From Actinomycetospora lutea (GTDB lineage: Bacteria; Actinomycetota; Actinomycetes; Mycobacteriales; Pseudonocardiaceae), in NCBI RefSeq assembly GCF_028737205.1, contig NZ_JAQZAL010000019.1, positions 62,001 through 126,000 of the forward strand: a DNA stretch of 64,000 bases, given 5' to 3'. The notes beneath the pieces are model-generated. The model was not told the DNA's origin and did not search any database. It was given only the letters and a program-made list of their open reading frames with translations. The translations under genes and the position numbers were made by a program. This document shows, one piece after another, positions 53,639-60,990 of the stretch (the first letter of the stretch is position 1; every line of letters begins with the position of its first letter).

Positions 53639-54888
53639 CTGTAGGGCAGGGCCACGATCCCGTTGTCGAACGCCGAGCGCAGCGGCACCGTGGGCCCGTC
53701 CGCGCGCAGCCCCGGCAGCCGGTCGAGCACCGCCCGGAACAGCGCGCCCAGCTCGCGGCGGGCGAGGTGCGCGCCCAGGCACAGGTGCGGGCCGGGCCCG
53801 CCGAACCCGACGTGCGGGTTGGGGCGGCGCCCGACGTCGAAGGCGTCGGGCGCGTCGAACACCGCCTCGTCCCGGTTGGCCGACCCGTAGAACAGCACCA
53901 CCTTCGACCCGGCGGGCAGGGGGTGGCCGCGCAGCTCGTGGTCCCGGGTCAGCGTGCGGCGGAACTGCACGATCGGCGAGCACATCCGCACGATCTCCTC
54001 GATCGCGGTGCCCATCAGCGCGTCCGGGTCGGCGGCGAGCCGTGCGCGCTGCTCGGGGTGCTCGGAGAGCAGCACCAGCCCGTGGGACGCCGCGTTGCGC
54101 ACGGTCTCGTTGCCGGCGACCAGCAGCAGGTCGAAGAACGAGCCCAGCTCCCGCAGCGAGAGCCGCTCGCCGTCGACGTCGGCGGTGACCAGCGCGGAGA
54201 GGATGTCGTCGCCCGGATCGCGCCGGCGCGCCCGCCCGAGGCCGACGACGAAGCGGCGCAGGTCGACGATCGCGCGCAGGTTGCCGACCAGCAGGCGCGC
54301 GGTGGCCAGCCGGTGCATCTCGCCGCGGACGCCGGAGTACTCGGTCATGACGTCGATGCGCGAGAGCACGTGGTCGCGGCGCTCGCGGGGGATGCCGAGC
54401 ATCGAGCAGATGACGTGGATCGGCAGCTCGCGGGCGGCCTCGGCCACGAAGTCGCCGGTGCCGTGCCGGGCCAGCCGGGTCACGATCTCGTCGACGGTGT
54501 CCGCGATCTCGCCGTCGAGCGCGTCGAGGCGCTTCGGGGCGAACGCCCGGGACACGATCCGGCGCAGGCGCGCGTGGCGCGGGTCGTCCATGTTGACCAG
54601 GGGGCGCCCGAACACCAGCGGCAGCCAGGGCGGCGGCTCCGGGCTCACGGCGGCGGGCTCGCTGGAGAACACGTCGCTGTTCCGGCTCGCCTCCAGCACG
54701 TCGGCGTGGCGGACCAGCGCGTGGAACCCGCCGCCGGGCCGCAGCAGCGGCACCCGGGGCTCGGGGAAGAACACGGGCCGGTCCAGCGCGCGGAGCCGGG
54801 CGAACGCGGCGAGCCGGTCGGCCTCCGGGCGGGCCCAGAAGGCGAGGTCGGTGAGGTCGGGCGGCGCCGGGGCCTGCGGGAGGGCCAT
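53632..54888 (-). CDS. Cytochrome P450
   Basis: A 418-residue cytochrome P450 that inserts oxygen into an unknown substrate. It has the I-helix AGNETVRNA, the ExxR motif in AIEEIVRM, DPRHARLRRIVSRAFAPKR and the heme loop FGGPGPHLCLGAHLAR with Cys370. Bacterial P450s of this type need separate ferredoxin partners, and none is in the window. ATG 54888 starts only two bases after the stop of the LuxR-like gene, so regulator and enzyme share a transcript. The gene converges with acyltransferase paralog 1. Confidence 0.92.
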   Translation of the reverse strand: MALPQAPAPPDLTDLAFWARPEADRLAAFARLRALDRPVFFPEPRVPLLRPGGGFHALVRHADVLEASRNSDVFSSEPAAVSPEPPPWLPLVFGRPLVNMDDPRHARLRRIVSRAFAPKRLDALDGEIADTVDEIVTRLARHGTGDFVAEAARELPIHVICSMLGIPRERRDHVLSRIDVMTEYSGVRGEMHRLATARLLVGNLRAIVDLRRFVVGLGRARRRDPGDDILSALVTADVDGERLSLRELGSFFDLLLVAGNETVRNAASHGLVLLSEHPEQRARLAADPDALMGTAIEEIVRMCSPIVQFRRTLTRDHELRGHPLPAGSKVVLFYGSANRDEAVFDAPDAFDVGRRPNPHVGFGGPGPHLCLGAHLARRELGALFRAVLDRLPGLRADGPTVPLRSAFDNGIVALPYRV

Positions 54889-54890
54889 CG

Positions 54891-55547
54891 TCAACCTGCC
54901 CGCGACGGCAGCGCCCGCGCTCCCAGCAGGTCGTGGCGCACGGCGAGCGAGGCGGCCTCGAGCCGCGAGTGGACCCCGAGCTTCGTGAGCATCGACTGGA
55001 CGTGGCTGCGCACCGTCAGCGTGGCGATGCCGAGCCTGCGCTCCATCTCGCTCGTGCTCACGCCGTCGACGAGCAACGAGAGGCACTCGAGCTCGCGGTC
55101 GGTCAGCAGCGACACCAGCCGGCGGGCCCGCGCCCCGGCCGGGTCCTGGTCCTGCGGTGCGCGCGGGGCGCTCACGACGGTCTCGCCGCCGGCCACCCGG
55201 CGCAGCGCCCGCAGCAGCGAGTCGACGCCGTGGCTGCGGTGCAGGTAGGCCCGGGCCCCGGCGCGGATCGCGGCCTCGACCGACGAGCGGTGCCCGTCGG
55301 AGGTCAGCACGACGACCGCCGTGCGCCCGCCGCCCGCCTCGTGGAGCGCGCGCACGAACCCGGCGACGTCGCGGTCGACGTCGCCGAGGTGGTCGGCGAT
55401 GACCACGTCGGGCCGGACGGTCGCCACGGTGGCGGCCAGCCCCTCCCGATCCGCAGGGCCCAGCGCGACGCGGTGCCCCTGCGCACCCAGCGTCGGTTCC
55501 AGCAAGTCCGTGAGCAGCGTTCCGCGGCCCCCCACGACCAGTTCCAT
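54891..55547 (-). CDS. LuxR-type regulator with atypical receiver domain
   Basis: A 218-residue protein with an N-terminal receiver-like domain and a C-terminal LuxR HTH (LTDRELECLSLLVDGVSTSE, TLTVRSHVQSMLTKLGVHSR). In the receiver, the Asp at the phospho-site is present (DVVIADHLGD), but the acidic pair after the first strand is missing (MELVVGGRG) and the conserved Lys is replaced (ARAYLHRS). Phosphorylation is therefore doubtful; it may bind a ligand or act constitutively. No sensor kinase lies nearby. It is followed by the P450 gene after two bases and is divergent from a second similar regulator. Confidence 0.82.
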   Translation of the reverse strand: MELVVGGRGTLLTDLLEPTLGAQGHRVALGPADREGLAATVATVRPDVVIADHLGDVDRDVAGFVRALHEAGGGRTAVVVLTSDGHRSSVEAAIRAGARAYLHRSHGVDSLLRALRRVAGGETVVSAPRAPQDQDPAGARARRLVSLLTDRELECLSLLVDGVSTSEMERRLGIATLTVRSHVQSMLTKLGVHSRLEAASLAVRHDLLGARALPSRAG

Positions 55548-55650
55548 GGTTCCCCCCAGGAACTCAACCGATCGGCATCCTGGCATGCCCCCCGGCCCCA
55601 TGAGGGTGACCACCCGATCGAGCGCACGTCAAGTACGGGGAGTGACCAAT

Positions 55651-55743
55651 ATGAGGGAGACTCTCAGGTTCCTCAAGGCGAGTGGCGACCGATCGGCGTG
55701 CATCAGTGGTCTGTTCGGTCGTATGGTGATCGAGGTTGCCTGA
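55651..55743 (+). CDS. Possible 30-residue peptide gene between the two regulators
   Basis: A short frame starting with ATG 55651, eight bases after GGGGAG, and ending with TGA. The peptide begins MRETLRFLKASGDRSACISG and continues to a hydrophobic end. It lies in a locally AT-richer spacer, on the strand of the regulator at 55841. It could be a leader peptide, a signalling peptide or chance; its one Cys and lack of Trp or Tyr do not point to a known RiPP class. Confidence 0.35.
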   Translation: MRETLRFLKASGDRSACISGLFGRMVIEVA

Positions 55744-55825
55744 CTATGTGTCACGAAACGGTACCGATCCCGACTGCGGAGCGTTTCTCCTGCATCTTGG
55801 GGACGACCGGCGCGCACGGCGTGCC

Positions 55826-55831
55826 TAGTGT
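55826..55831 (+). promoter_or_regulatory. Candidate -10 of the second LuxR-type gene
   Basis: TAGTGT, nine bases before GTG 55841, with no ribosome site between. It lies at the high end of the 293-base divergent spacer 55548-55840. Confidence 0.4.
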
Positions 55832-55840
55832 CCACGGACC

Positions 55841-56587
55841 GTGCGCCCCGTCCAGGTCCTCGTCGTCGCGGACCAGCTGCTGCGCGACCTCCTGGTCGCC
55901 CGGTGGTCGCGCGAGCCGTGGCTGGCCGTCGTCTCCGGGCGCACCGACGAGGGCTGGGAGGACCTGGCCGCCCGGCGCGCCGACGTCGTCGTCCTCGACC
56001 TCGCCCTCCGGCCGCCGCGGTGGGAGCACGGCGTGGCGGCCCTGCGCGAAGCGTGTCCCGGGCTCCGCGTGGTCGTGCTCGCGCAGCCGGGGGAGGAGAG
56101 CGCGCACGGGGCCGCCCGCGCCGGCGCCTCGGGGTGGCTGGCGTACGGGTCGTCGGTGGACGAGCTGACCGAGACGGTCCGCCTCGTGCACGAGGGCCAC
56201 GGCGTCTACCCGTCCCGCGTCCTGGCCGCGGTGCTCGACGGCCTGCGCGCCGACATCGCGGAGGCGCGGCGTCCCACCGGGCGCCTGAGCGCGCTCACCG
56301 AGCGGGAGGTCGAGGTGCTGCGCGCCCTCGTCGACGGGCTCTCCGCCCGCGACGTCGCCGACCACCTGGACGTCGCGGTGAACACGGTCCGGACGCACAC
56401 CCACCGGATCTTCCGCAAGCTCGGGGTGCACGGCCGGCTGGAGGCGGTCCGCATCGCCCGCGCGGAGGGTCTCGCCCCGCTCGCGGAGGCCGTGCCCGCG
56501 TCCCCGACGGCGTCCCCGACGGCGCCCTCGTCGCGCCCTGTCCGCCTGGTGCGCGAACGGGACGACGAGGACCCCGACGCCTGGTGA
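55841..56587 (+). CDS. LuxR-type regulator with atypical receiver domain
   Basis: A 248-residue regulator paralogous in layout to the one at 54891-55547. The receiver-like part has ADVVVLDLALRPP with the phospho-site Asp but only one acidic residue after strand 1 (VLVVADQLL), and the Lys position is not conserved (ASGWLAYGSS). The HTH is LTEREVEVLRALVDGLSARD with NTVRTHTHRIFRKLGVHGR. A hydrophilic tail of 40 residues follows. It may control the downstream glycan genes starting at 56772 or the divergent P450 unit. Confidence 0.82.
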   Translation: MRPVQVLVVADQLLRDLLVARWSREPWLAVVSGRTDEGWEDLAARRADVVVLDLALRPPRWEHGVAALREACPGLRVVVLAQPGEESAHGAARAGASGWLAYGSSVDELTETVRLVHEGHGVYPSRVLAAVLDGLRADIAEARRPTGRLSALTEREVEVLRALVDGLSARDVADHLDVAVNTVRTHTHRIFRKLGVHGRLEAVRIARAEGLAPLAEAVPASPTASPTAPSSRPVRLVRERDDEDPDAW

Positions 56588-56771
56588 ATTGTGACTACCC
56601 CGGCTGCTCCTCCGAGGCGATCCGATCCGGGAGATCCCGTCGTAGCGTCCTCTCCCTGAGGGACCCCGGTCCTCCTCCCGTGCCCCCCGAGACACCGGAT
56701 CGGCCGCGCGGGACGGTCGGCCGCGACCCACCACCGTCGCACCCGGGGGTCCCGATCAGCCCGATGGAGGA

Positions 56772-57746
56772 ATGGTGACCGTCCAGCGCAACGGTGCGAC
56801 GGGTGAGGGGCGGCGCGGACCCCTCACCCCGCCGCACCTCGCCTTCCCCGACGTCTCGCTGCCGCGCGTCGGACCCCGTCGGGCCGAGGGACGGCCCGAG
56901 GGGCGGGCCGAGACCCGCCGGGACGACGTCGACACGGTCATCGAGGTCTCGGAGCTCGCCAAGGTCTCGCTGGTCATCCCGGCGATGAACGAGGCCACCA
57001 ACATCGCCTGGGTGCTGCGCCAGGTGCCGAGCTGCATCGACGAGGTGGTGCTGGTCGACGGCCACTCGCGGGACGCGACGGTGATGATCGCGCAGACGGT
57101 GCGGCCCGACATCCGCGTCCTCGAGCAGCCGGGGACGGGGAAGGGCGACGCGCTGCGGGAGGGCTTCCTCGCTGCCACCGGCGACCACATCGTCATGATC
57201 GACGCCGACGGGAGCATGGCCCCCGACGAGATCCCGCACTTCCTGCACTTCCTCGACACCGGCTACGACTTCGTCAAGGGCTCCCGCTTCATGGGCGGCG
57301 GCGGCTCCCGCGACATCACGCGCCTGCGCCGCAGCGGCAACCGCGTTCTCGTGGGCATGGTCAACCGGATGCACGACACGGTCCTCACCGACCTCTGCTA
57401 CGGCTACGTCGCCTTCCACCGGCGCTGCCTGCCCTACCTGGACCTCAGCCGCCCCGGTTTCGAGGTGGAGACGTCGCTGACGATCTCGGCGCTGCGGGCC
57501 GGCTTCCGGATCGCCGAGGTGCCGAGCCTGGAGATGCCGCGGCGCTACGGGCACTCCAACCTCCACGTCGTCCGCGACGGCACCCGCGTGCTGCGCACCC
57601 TGCTGCGCGAGCACGACCGCGGGCCGAGCGGCCGCGCGGTGCAGCACCTGCGCCGCTTCGTGCACGAGCACCACCGCGCCCCGGCGGCGGAGATCGCGGC
57701 CGGCCCGGCCGGGACGGCGACCGCGCCGGATCCCGTGGGGAAATGA
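56772..57746 (+). CDS. Family 2 glycosyltransferase, dolichol-phosphate-mannose-synthase-like
   Basis: A 324-residue protein. After a variable 60-residue N-terminus come VSLVIPAMNEATNIAWVLRQ, VVLVDGHSRDAT, GKGDALREGFLAATGDHIVM and MIDADGSMAPDEI, the GT-A signature with the DAD metal motif, then FVKGSRFMGGGGS. It is close to DPM1/undecaprenyl-phosphate glycosyltransferases and probably builds a lipid-linked sugar for later transfer outside. The start ATG 56772 or GTG 56775 follows GGAGG closely. It opens a run of six tightly spaced plus-strand genes. Confidence 0.87.
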   Translation: MVTVQRNGATGEGRRGPLTPPHLAFPDVSLPRVGPRRAEGRPEGRAETRRDDVDTVIEVSELAKVSLVIPAMNEATNIAWVLRQVPSCIDEVVLVDGHSRDATVMIAQTVRPDIRVLEQPGTGKGDALREGFLAATGDHIVMIDADGSMAPDEIPHFLHFLDTGYDFVKGSRFMGGGGSRDITRLRRSGNRVLVGMVNRMHDTVLTDLCYGYVAFHRRCLPYLDLSRPGFEVETSLTISALRAGFRIAEVPSLEMPRRYGHSNLHVVRDGTRVLRTLLREHDRGPSGRAVQHLRRFVHEHHRAPAAEIAAGPAGTATAPDPVGK

Positions 57747-57747
57747 G

Positions 57748-58173
57748 GTGACCGCCGCCGCGCTCCTGCGGCGCGTCCCCGTCCGGACCGCGCGCCTCGG
57801 CGCCAGCCTCGCCGGGGCCGCCCTCGCGCTCCTCGCCGGCTGGTGGGCCGCCGTGGTCCTCGACGGCCGGGAGCCGCTGCCCGTCGCCGCGGTCCTGCTG
57901 CTCGTGCCCGCGCTCGCCGTCGCCGTGCCCACCCACCGCCTGGAACCGGTGGCCCGCGCGGTGATCGCCGTCGGCTGGACGCTCGCGCTGGACACCGTGG
58001 TCGCCCAGGTGATGCTCTCGCTCGGGGCGTGGGACGTGCGGCTCGGCGTGCTCGTCGTGACCGGGATCAGCGTGGCGGTGTGGGTCGGCGTCGAGCTCGC
58101 GACCGCGCGCTCGGAGCGTGCGGCCGCCGGGCGCACACCCCGGACGGACGCCTCCGCCGAGGTGGGCCCGTGA
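57748..58173 (+). CDS. Small four-helix membrane protein
   Basis: A 141-residue protein with four hydrophobic helices (about 16-38, 45-62, 68-92 and 98-118) and a polar tail. It has no known domain. The GTG starts one base after the upstream stop and its own stop overlaps the acyltransferase start as GTGA, so it is made with the GT2 and the acyltransferase. Small four-helix proteins beside such GT2 genes can be flippase-like (GtrA-type), but the sequence match is not good enough to claim this. Confidence 0.65.
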   Translation: MTAAALLRRVPVRTARLGASLAGAALALLAGWWAAVVLDGREPLPVAAVLLLVPALAVAVPTHRLEPVARAVIAVGWTLALDTVVAQVMLSLGAWDVRLGVLVVTGISVAVWVGVELATARSERAAAGRTPRTDASAEVGP

Positions 58174-59276
58174 GGTTCGACGTCGTCCGGCCCGCCGAGC
58201 TCACCCCGGGCGAGATCGGCCGGTGGCGCGCGCTGCAGACGCTCACGCCGACGCTGCGCACTCCGTTCCTGTCCCCGGAGTTCACGCGCACGGTGGCGCG
58301 GTTCCGGCCCCGCACGCGCGTGGGGGTGGTCCACGAGCGCGACGAGATCCTCGGCTTCTTCCCCTTCGAGCACGCGCCGCTGGGGCGCGGGCTGCCGGTC
58401 GCGCCGGGCCTGAGCGACGCGCAGGGCCTCGTGCACGCGCACGACGCCACGTGGGACGCGCGGCTGATGGTGCGGGCCTGCGGGCTCTCGGTGTGGGAGT
58501 TCGACCACCTCGTGGCCGACCAGCACCTCCTCGCCGCGTACCGGACCGCGCAGGCCCCGTCGCCGGTCATCGACCTCTCCGAGGGCTTCGACCCCTGGTA
58601 CGAGCTGGTCCACACGCGGTCCTCCCGGGTCCGCGACCTGCCCCGGCGCGCGCGGCGCCTCGAGCGCGAGCACGGCCCGCTGCGCTTCGTGCTCGAGGCC
58701 GCCGACGACAGCGCCGTCGACGCGCTCGACACGGTGCTGGAGTGGAAGTCGGCGCAGTACCAGCGCACCGGGCGCTCGGACCGCTTCGCCCGGCCCTGGA
58801 TCCGCGGGCTGGTGCACCAGCTGCTCGACCAGCGCGCCGGGACGTTCCGGGGGTGCCTGTCGCTGCTCTACGCGGGCGACGAGCTGGTCGCCGGGCACTT
58901 CGGCCTGCGCGACCACGGCGTCGTCCCGACGTGGTTCCCGGCGTACGACCCGAGCATGCGCCGGTACTCGCCCGGCCTGCTGCTGCACCTCGCCATGGCC
59001 CGTGCGGCGGCCGACGACGGGGTGGCGCTCATCGACATGGGCCGCGGCGCCAAGACCTACAAGGACGAGCTGAAGTCCGGTGAAGCCACGGTCGCCGAGG
59101 GGCGGGTCGCCCGCCTCGTGCCGACGGCGGCGCTGGCCTGGGCGCGCACCGCGCCGGTCCGCTCCGCGCGCCGCGCCGTCGACCGCAGTCCGCGGCTCTA
59201 CGACGTGGCCGACCGGGTGCTGCGCGCCCGCGGCCGCTTCCGCCCGTCCGGCCACGTGAGCGGGGTGTCGGCATGA
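58170..59276 (+). CDS. BioF2-like GNAT acyltransferase (paralog 2)
   Basis: A 368-residue paralog of the protein at 52479: shared blocks include LSVWEFDHLV, EWKSAQYQRTGRSDRFARPW, VAGHFGLRDHG, RRYSPGLLLHL and IDMGRGAKTYKDELKS. It probably acylates a sugar or lipid intermediate with acyl-CoA or aminoacyl donor in this glycan cluster. GTG 58170 overlaps the preceding stop (GTGA) and the next gene starts in its stop (ATGA). The pair flanks the P450 and regulator genes. Confidence 0.83.
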   Translation: MRFDVVRPAELTPGEIGRWRALQTLTPTLRTPFLSPEFTRTVARFRPRTRVGVVHERDEILGFFPFEHAPLGRGLPVAPGLSDAQGLVHAHDATWDARLMVRACGLSVWEFDHLVADQHLLAAYRTAQAPSPVIDLSEGFDPWYELVHTRSSRVRDLPRRARRLEREHGPLRFVLEAADDSAVDALDTVLEWKSAQYQRTGRSDRFARPWIRGLVHQLLDQRAGTFRGCLSLLYAGDELVAGHFGLRDHGVVPTWFPAYDPSMRRYSPGLLLHLAMARAAADDGVALIDMGRGAKTYKDELKSGEATVAEGRVARLVPTAALAWARTAPVRSARRAVDRSPRLYDVADRVLRARGRFRPSGHVSGVSA

Positions 59277-60202
59277 CGCGCACGGTCTCGGTGGTGATCT
59301 GCGCCTACACCGACGAGCGGTGGGACGACGTCCTGGCCGCCGCGGCGTCGGTGTCCGGGGGTCAGAGCGTCGCCCCCCACGAGCTGATCGTCGTCGTCGA
59401 CCACCACCCCGCGCTGCGCGACCGCCTCGAGCGCGCGCTGCCCGAGGCCCACGTGATCGCGAACGCCCAGGCCCGCGGCCTGTCCGGCGGCAAGAACACC
59501 GGGGTCGCGGCCTCCACCGGCGAGGTCGTCGCGTTCCTCGACGACGACGCCGTCGCCGGTCCCGACTGGGTGCGCACGTTCGCCGAGGGCTACGACGACC
59601 CCGACGTGCTCGGCGTCGGCGGGCTCACGCTGCCCTGGTGGGCCACCGACCGGCCGGCGTGGTTCCCCGAGGAGTTCGACTGGGTCGTGGGCTGCACGTT
59701 CGTCGGCCGGGACCCCGGCCCCGTGCGCAACCTGCTGGGCGGCAACGCCTCGTTCCGCCGCGACGCCTTCGACATCGCGGGCGGCTTCCCCACCCACATC
59801 GGCCGCACCGCCGCCCGGGCCCGGCCGCTGGGGTGCGAGGAGACCGAGTTCTGCATCCGCGTCGCGGCGCACCGCCCCGGCGCGCGCTTCGTCCACGACC
59901 CGCGCGCGGTGATCTGGCACCGGGTGCCGGCCGCCCGCGAGGGCTTCCGCTACTTCCGCTCCCGCTGCTACGCCGAGGGGCTGTCGAAGGCGCTGGTCAC
60001 GCGGAGCGTCGGCGCCGCGGCCGGGCTCGCCGCCGAGCGCAGCTACGCCGCGGTGACGCTGCGCCGGGGGGTGACGCGCGGGGTGCGCCAGGCCTGGCGC
60101 GGCGACCGCCACGGCCTCGCGCGCGCCGGCGCCATCACCGCCGGGCTGCTCACCACGACCGCGGGCTACGCCGTCGGCTCGCTCGCCCGGAGCGCGTCAT
60201 GA
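59273..60202 (+). CDS. Family 2 glycosyltransferase
   Basis: A 309-residue GT-A enzyme: TVSVVICAYTDERWDDVLAA, ELIVVVDHH, ARGLSGGKNTGVAASTGEVV, FLDDDAVAGPDWV (DDD metal motif) and a later ETEFCIRVAAHRPGARF in place of the usual ED. It should add a sugar in the assembly of this second glycan. The C-terminal 40 residues carry a hydrophobic stretch that may bind the membrane. ATG 59273 overlaps the previous stop, and the next gene overlaps its own. Confidence 0.87.
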   Translation: MTRTVSVVICAYTDERWDDVLAAAASVSGGQSVAPHELIVVVDHHPALRDRLERALPEAHVIANAQARGLSGGKNTGVAASTGEVVAFLDDDAVAGPDWVRTFAEGYDDPDVLGVGGLTLPWWATDRPAWFPEEFDWVVGCTFVGRDPGPVRNLLGGNASFRRDAFDIAGGFPTHIGRTAARARPLGCEETEFCIRVAAHRPGARFVHDPRAVIWHRVPAAREGFRYFRSRCYAEGLSKALVTRSVGAAAGLAAERSYAAVTLRRGVTRGVRQAWRGDRHGLARAGAITAGLLTTTAGYAVGSLARSAS

Positions 60203-60990
60203 CCATCCCCGTGCTCATGTACCACGCGGTCGCGCAGCGGCCCGCCGACGCCGCGCACGCCCTCTCGGTGCACCCCGACCGGTTCGCCGCGCAGCTCGAG
60301 CTGCTCGCCGCCGAGGGCTTCACGACGATCACGGTGGGCGAGCTCGCCGCCATCCGCCGCGGCGAGGTCGCGCCGCCCGAGCGTCCGGTCGCGCTGACCT
60401 TCGACGACGGGTACGCCGACTTCCACCGCGAGGCCCTGCCGCGCCTGCGCGCCGCCGGGGCCACGGGCACGCTGTTCGTCACCACCGGCTGGCTCGACGA
60501 CGCGGGCCCCGAGGCCGCCGGACAGCCGCTGGACCGGATGCTGTCGTGGTCGCAGGTCGCCGAGTGCGACGCCGCCGGGATCGAGGTCGGCGCGCACAGC
60601 CACAGCCACGCCCAGCTCGACCAGCTGCCGGACGCGGCGCTGCGCGACGAGCTCGCCCGCCCCAAGCGCCTGCTCGCCGAGCGCCTGGGGCACGAGGTGC
60701 CGCACCTCGCCTACCCCTACGGCTACTCCAGCGCGCGGGTGCGCCGCGCGGTCGCCGACGCCGGCTACCGGCTGGCCGCGAGCGTCGGCAACTTCGCCGC
60801 CACGCCGGGCGCCGACGGCTACGCCCTGCCGCGGCTGACCGTCGCGCGGGACACCGACCTGGCCACCTTCGGGCGGGTGGTCCGCGGCGAGCACCACGCC
60901 CGCATCTACTGGAAGGAGCGGACGCTGACCGCCGGGTACCTGGTCGTGCGGCGTGGACGGTCGGCGCTCGCGGGACGGGTGCGCTCGTGA
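60199..60990 (+). CDS. Polysaccharide deacetylase (NodB/CE4 family)
   Basis: A 263-residue NodB-fold enzyme. Motif 1 is TFDDGYADF (Asp69, Asp70), and the metal His pair is in EVGAHSHSHAQLD (His133 and His137), with LAYPYGYSSARVRRA near 175. It has no signal peptide, so it may act on a lipid-linked intermediate inside the cell. It shares the family with the protein at 16501, but the two are quite different in sequence. It overlaps both neighbours by four bases. Confidence 0.87.
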   Translation: MTIPVLMYHAVAQRPADAAHALSVHPDRFAAQLELLAAEGFTTITVGELAAIRRGEVAPPERPVALTFDDGYADFHREALPRLRAAGATGTLFVTTGWLDDAGPEAAGQPLDRMLSWSQVAECDAAGIEVGAHSHSHAQLDQLPDAALRDELARPKRLLAERLGHEVPHLAYPYGYSSARVRRAVADAGYRLAASVGNFAATPGADGYALPRLTVARDTDLATFGRVVRGEHHARIYWKERTLTAGYLVVRRGRSALAGRVRS

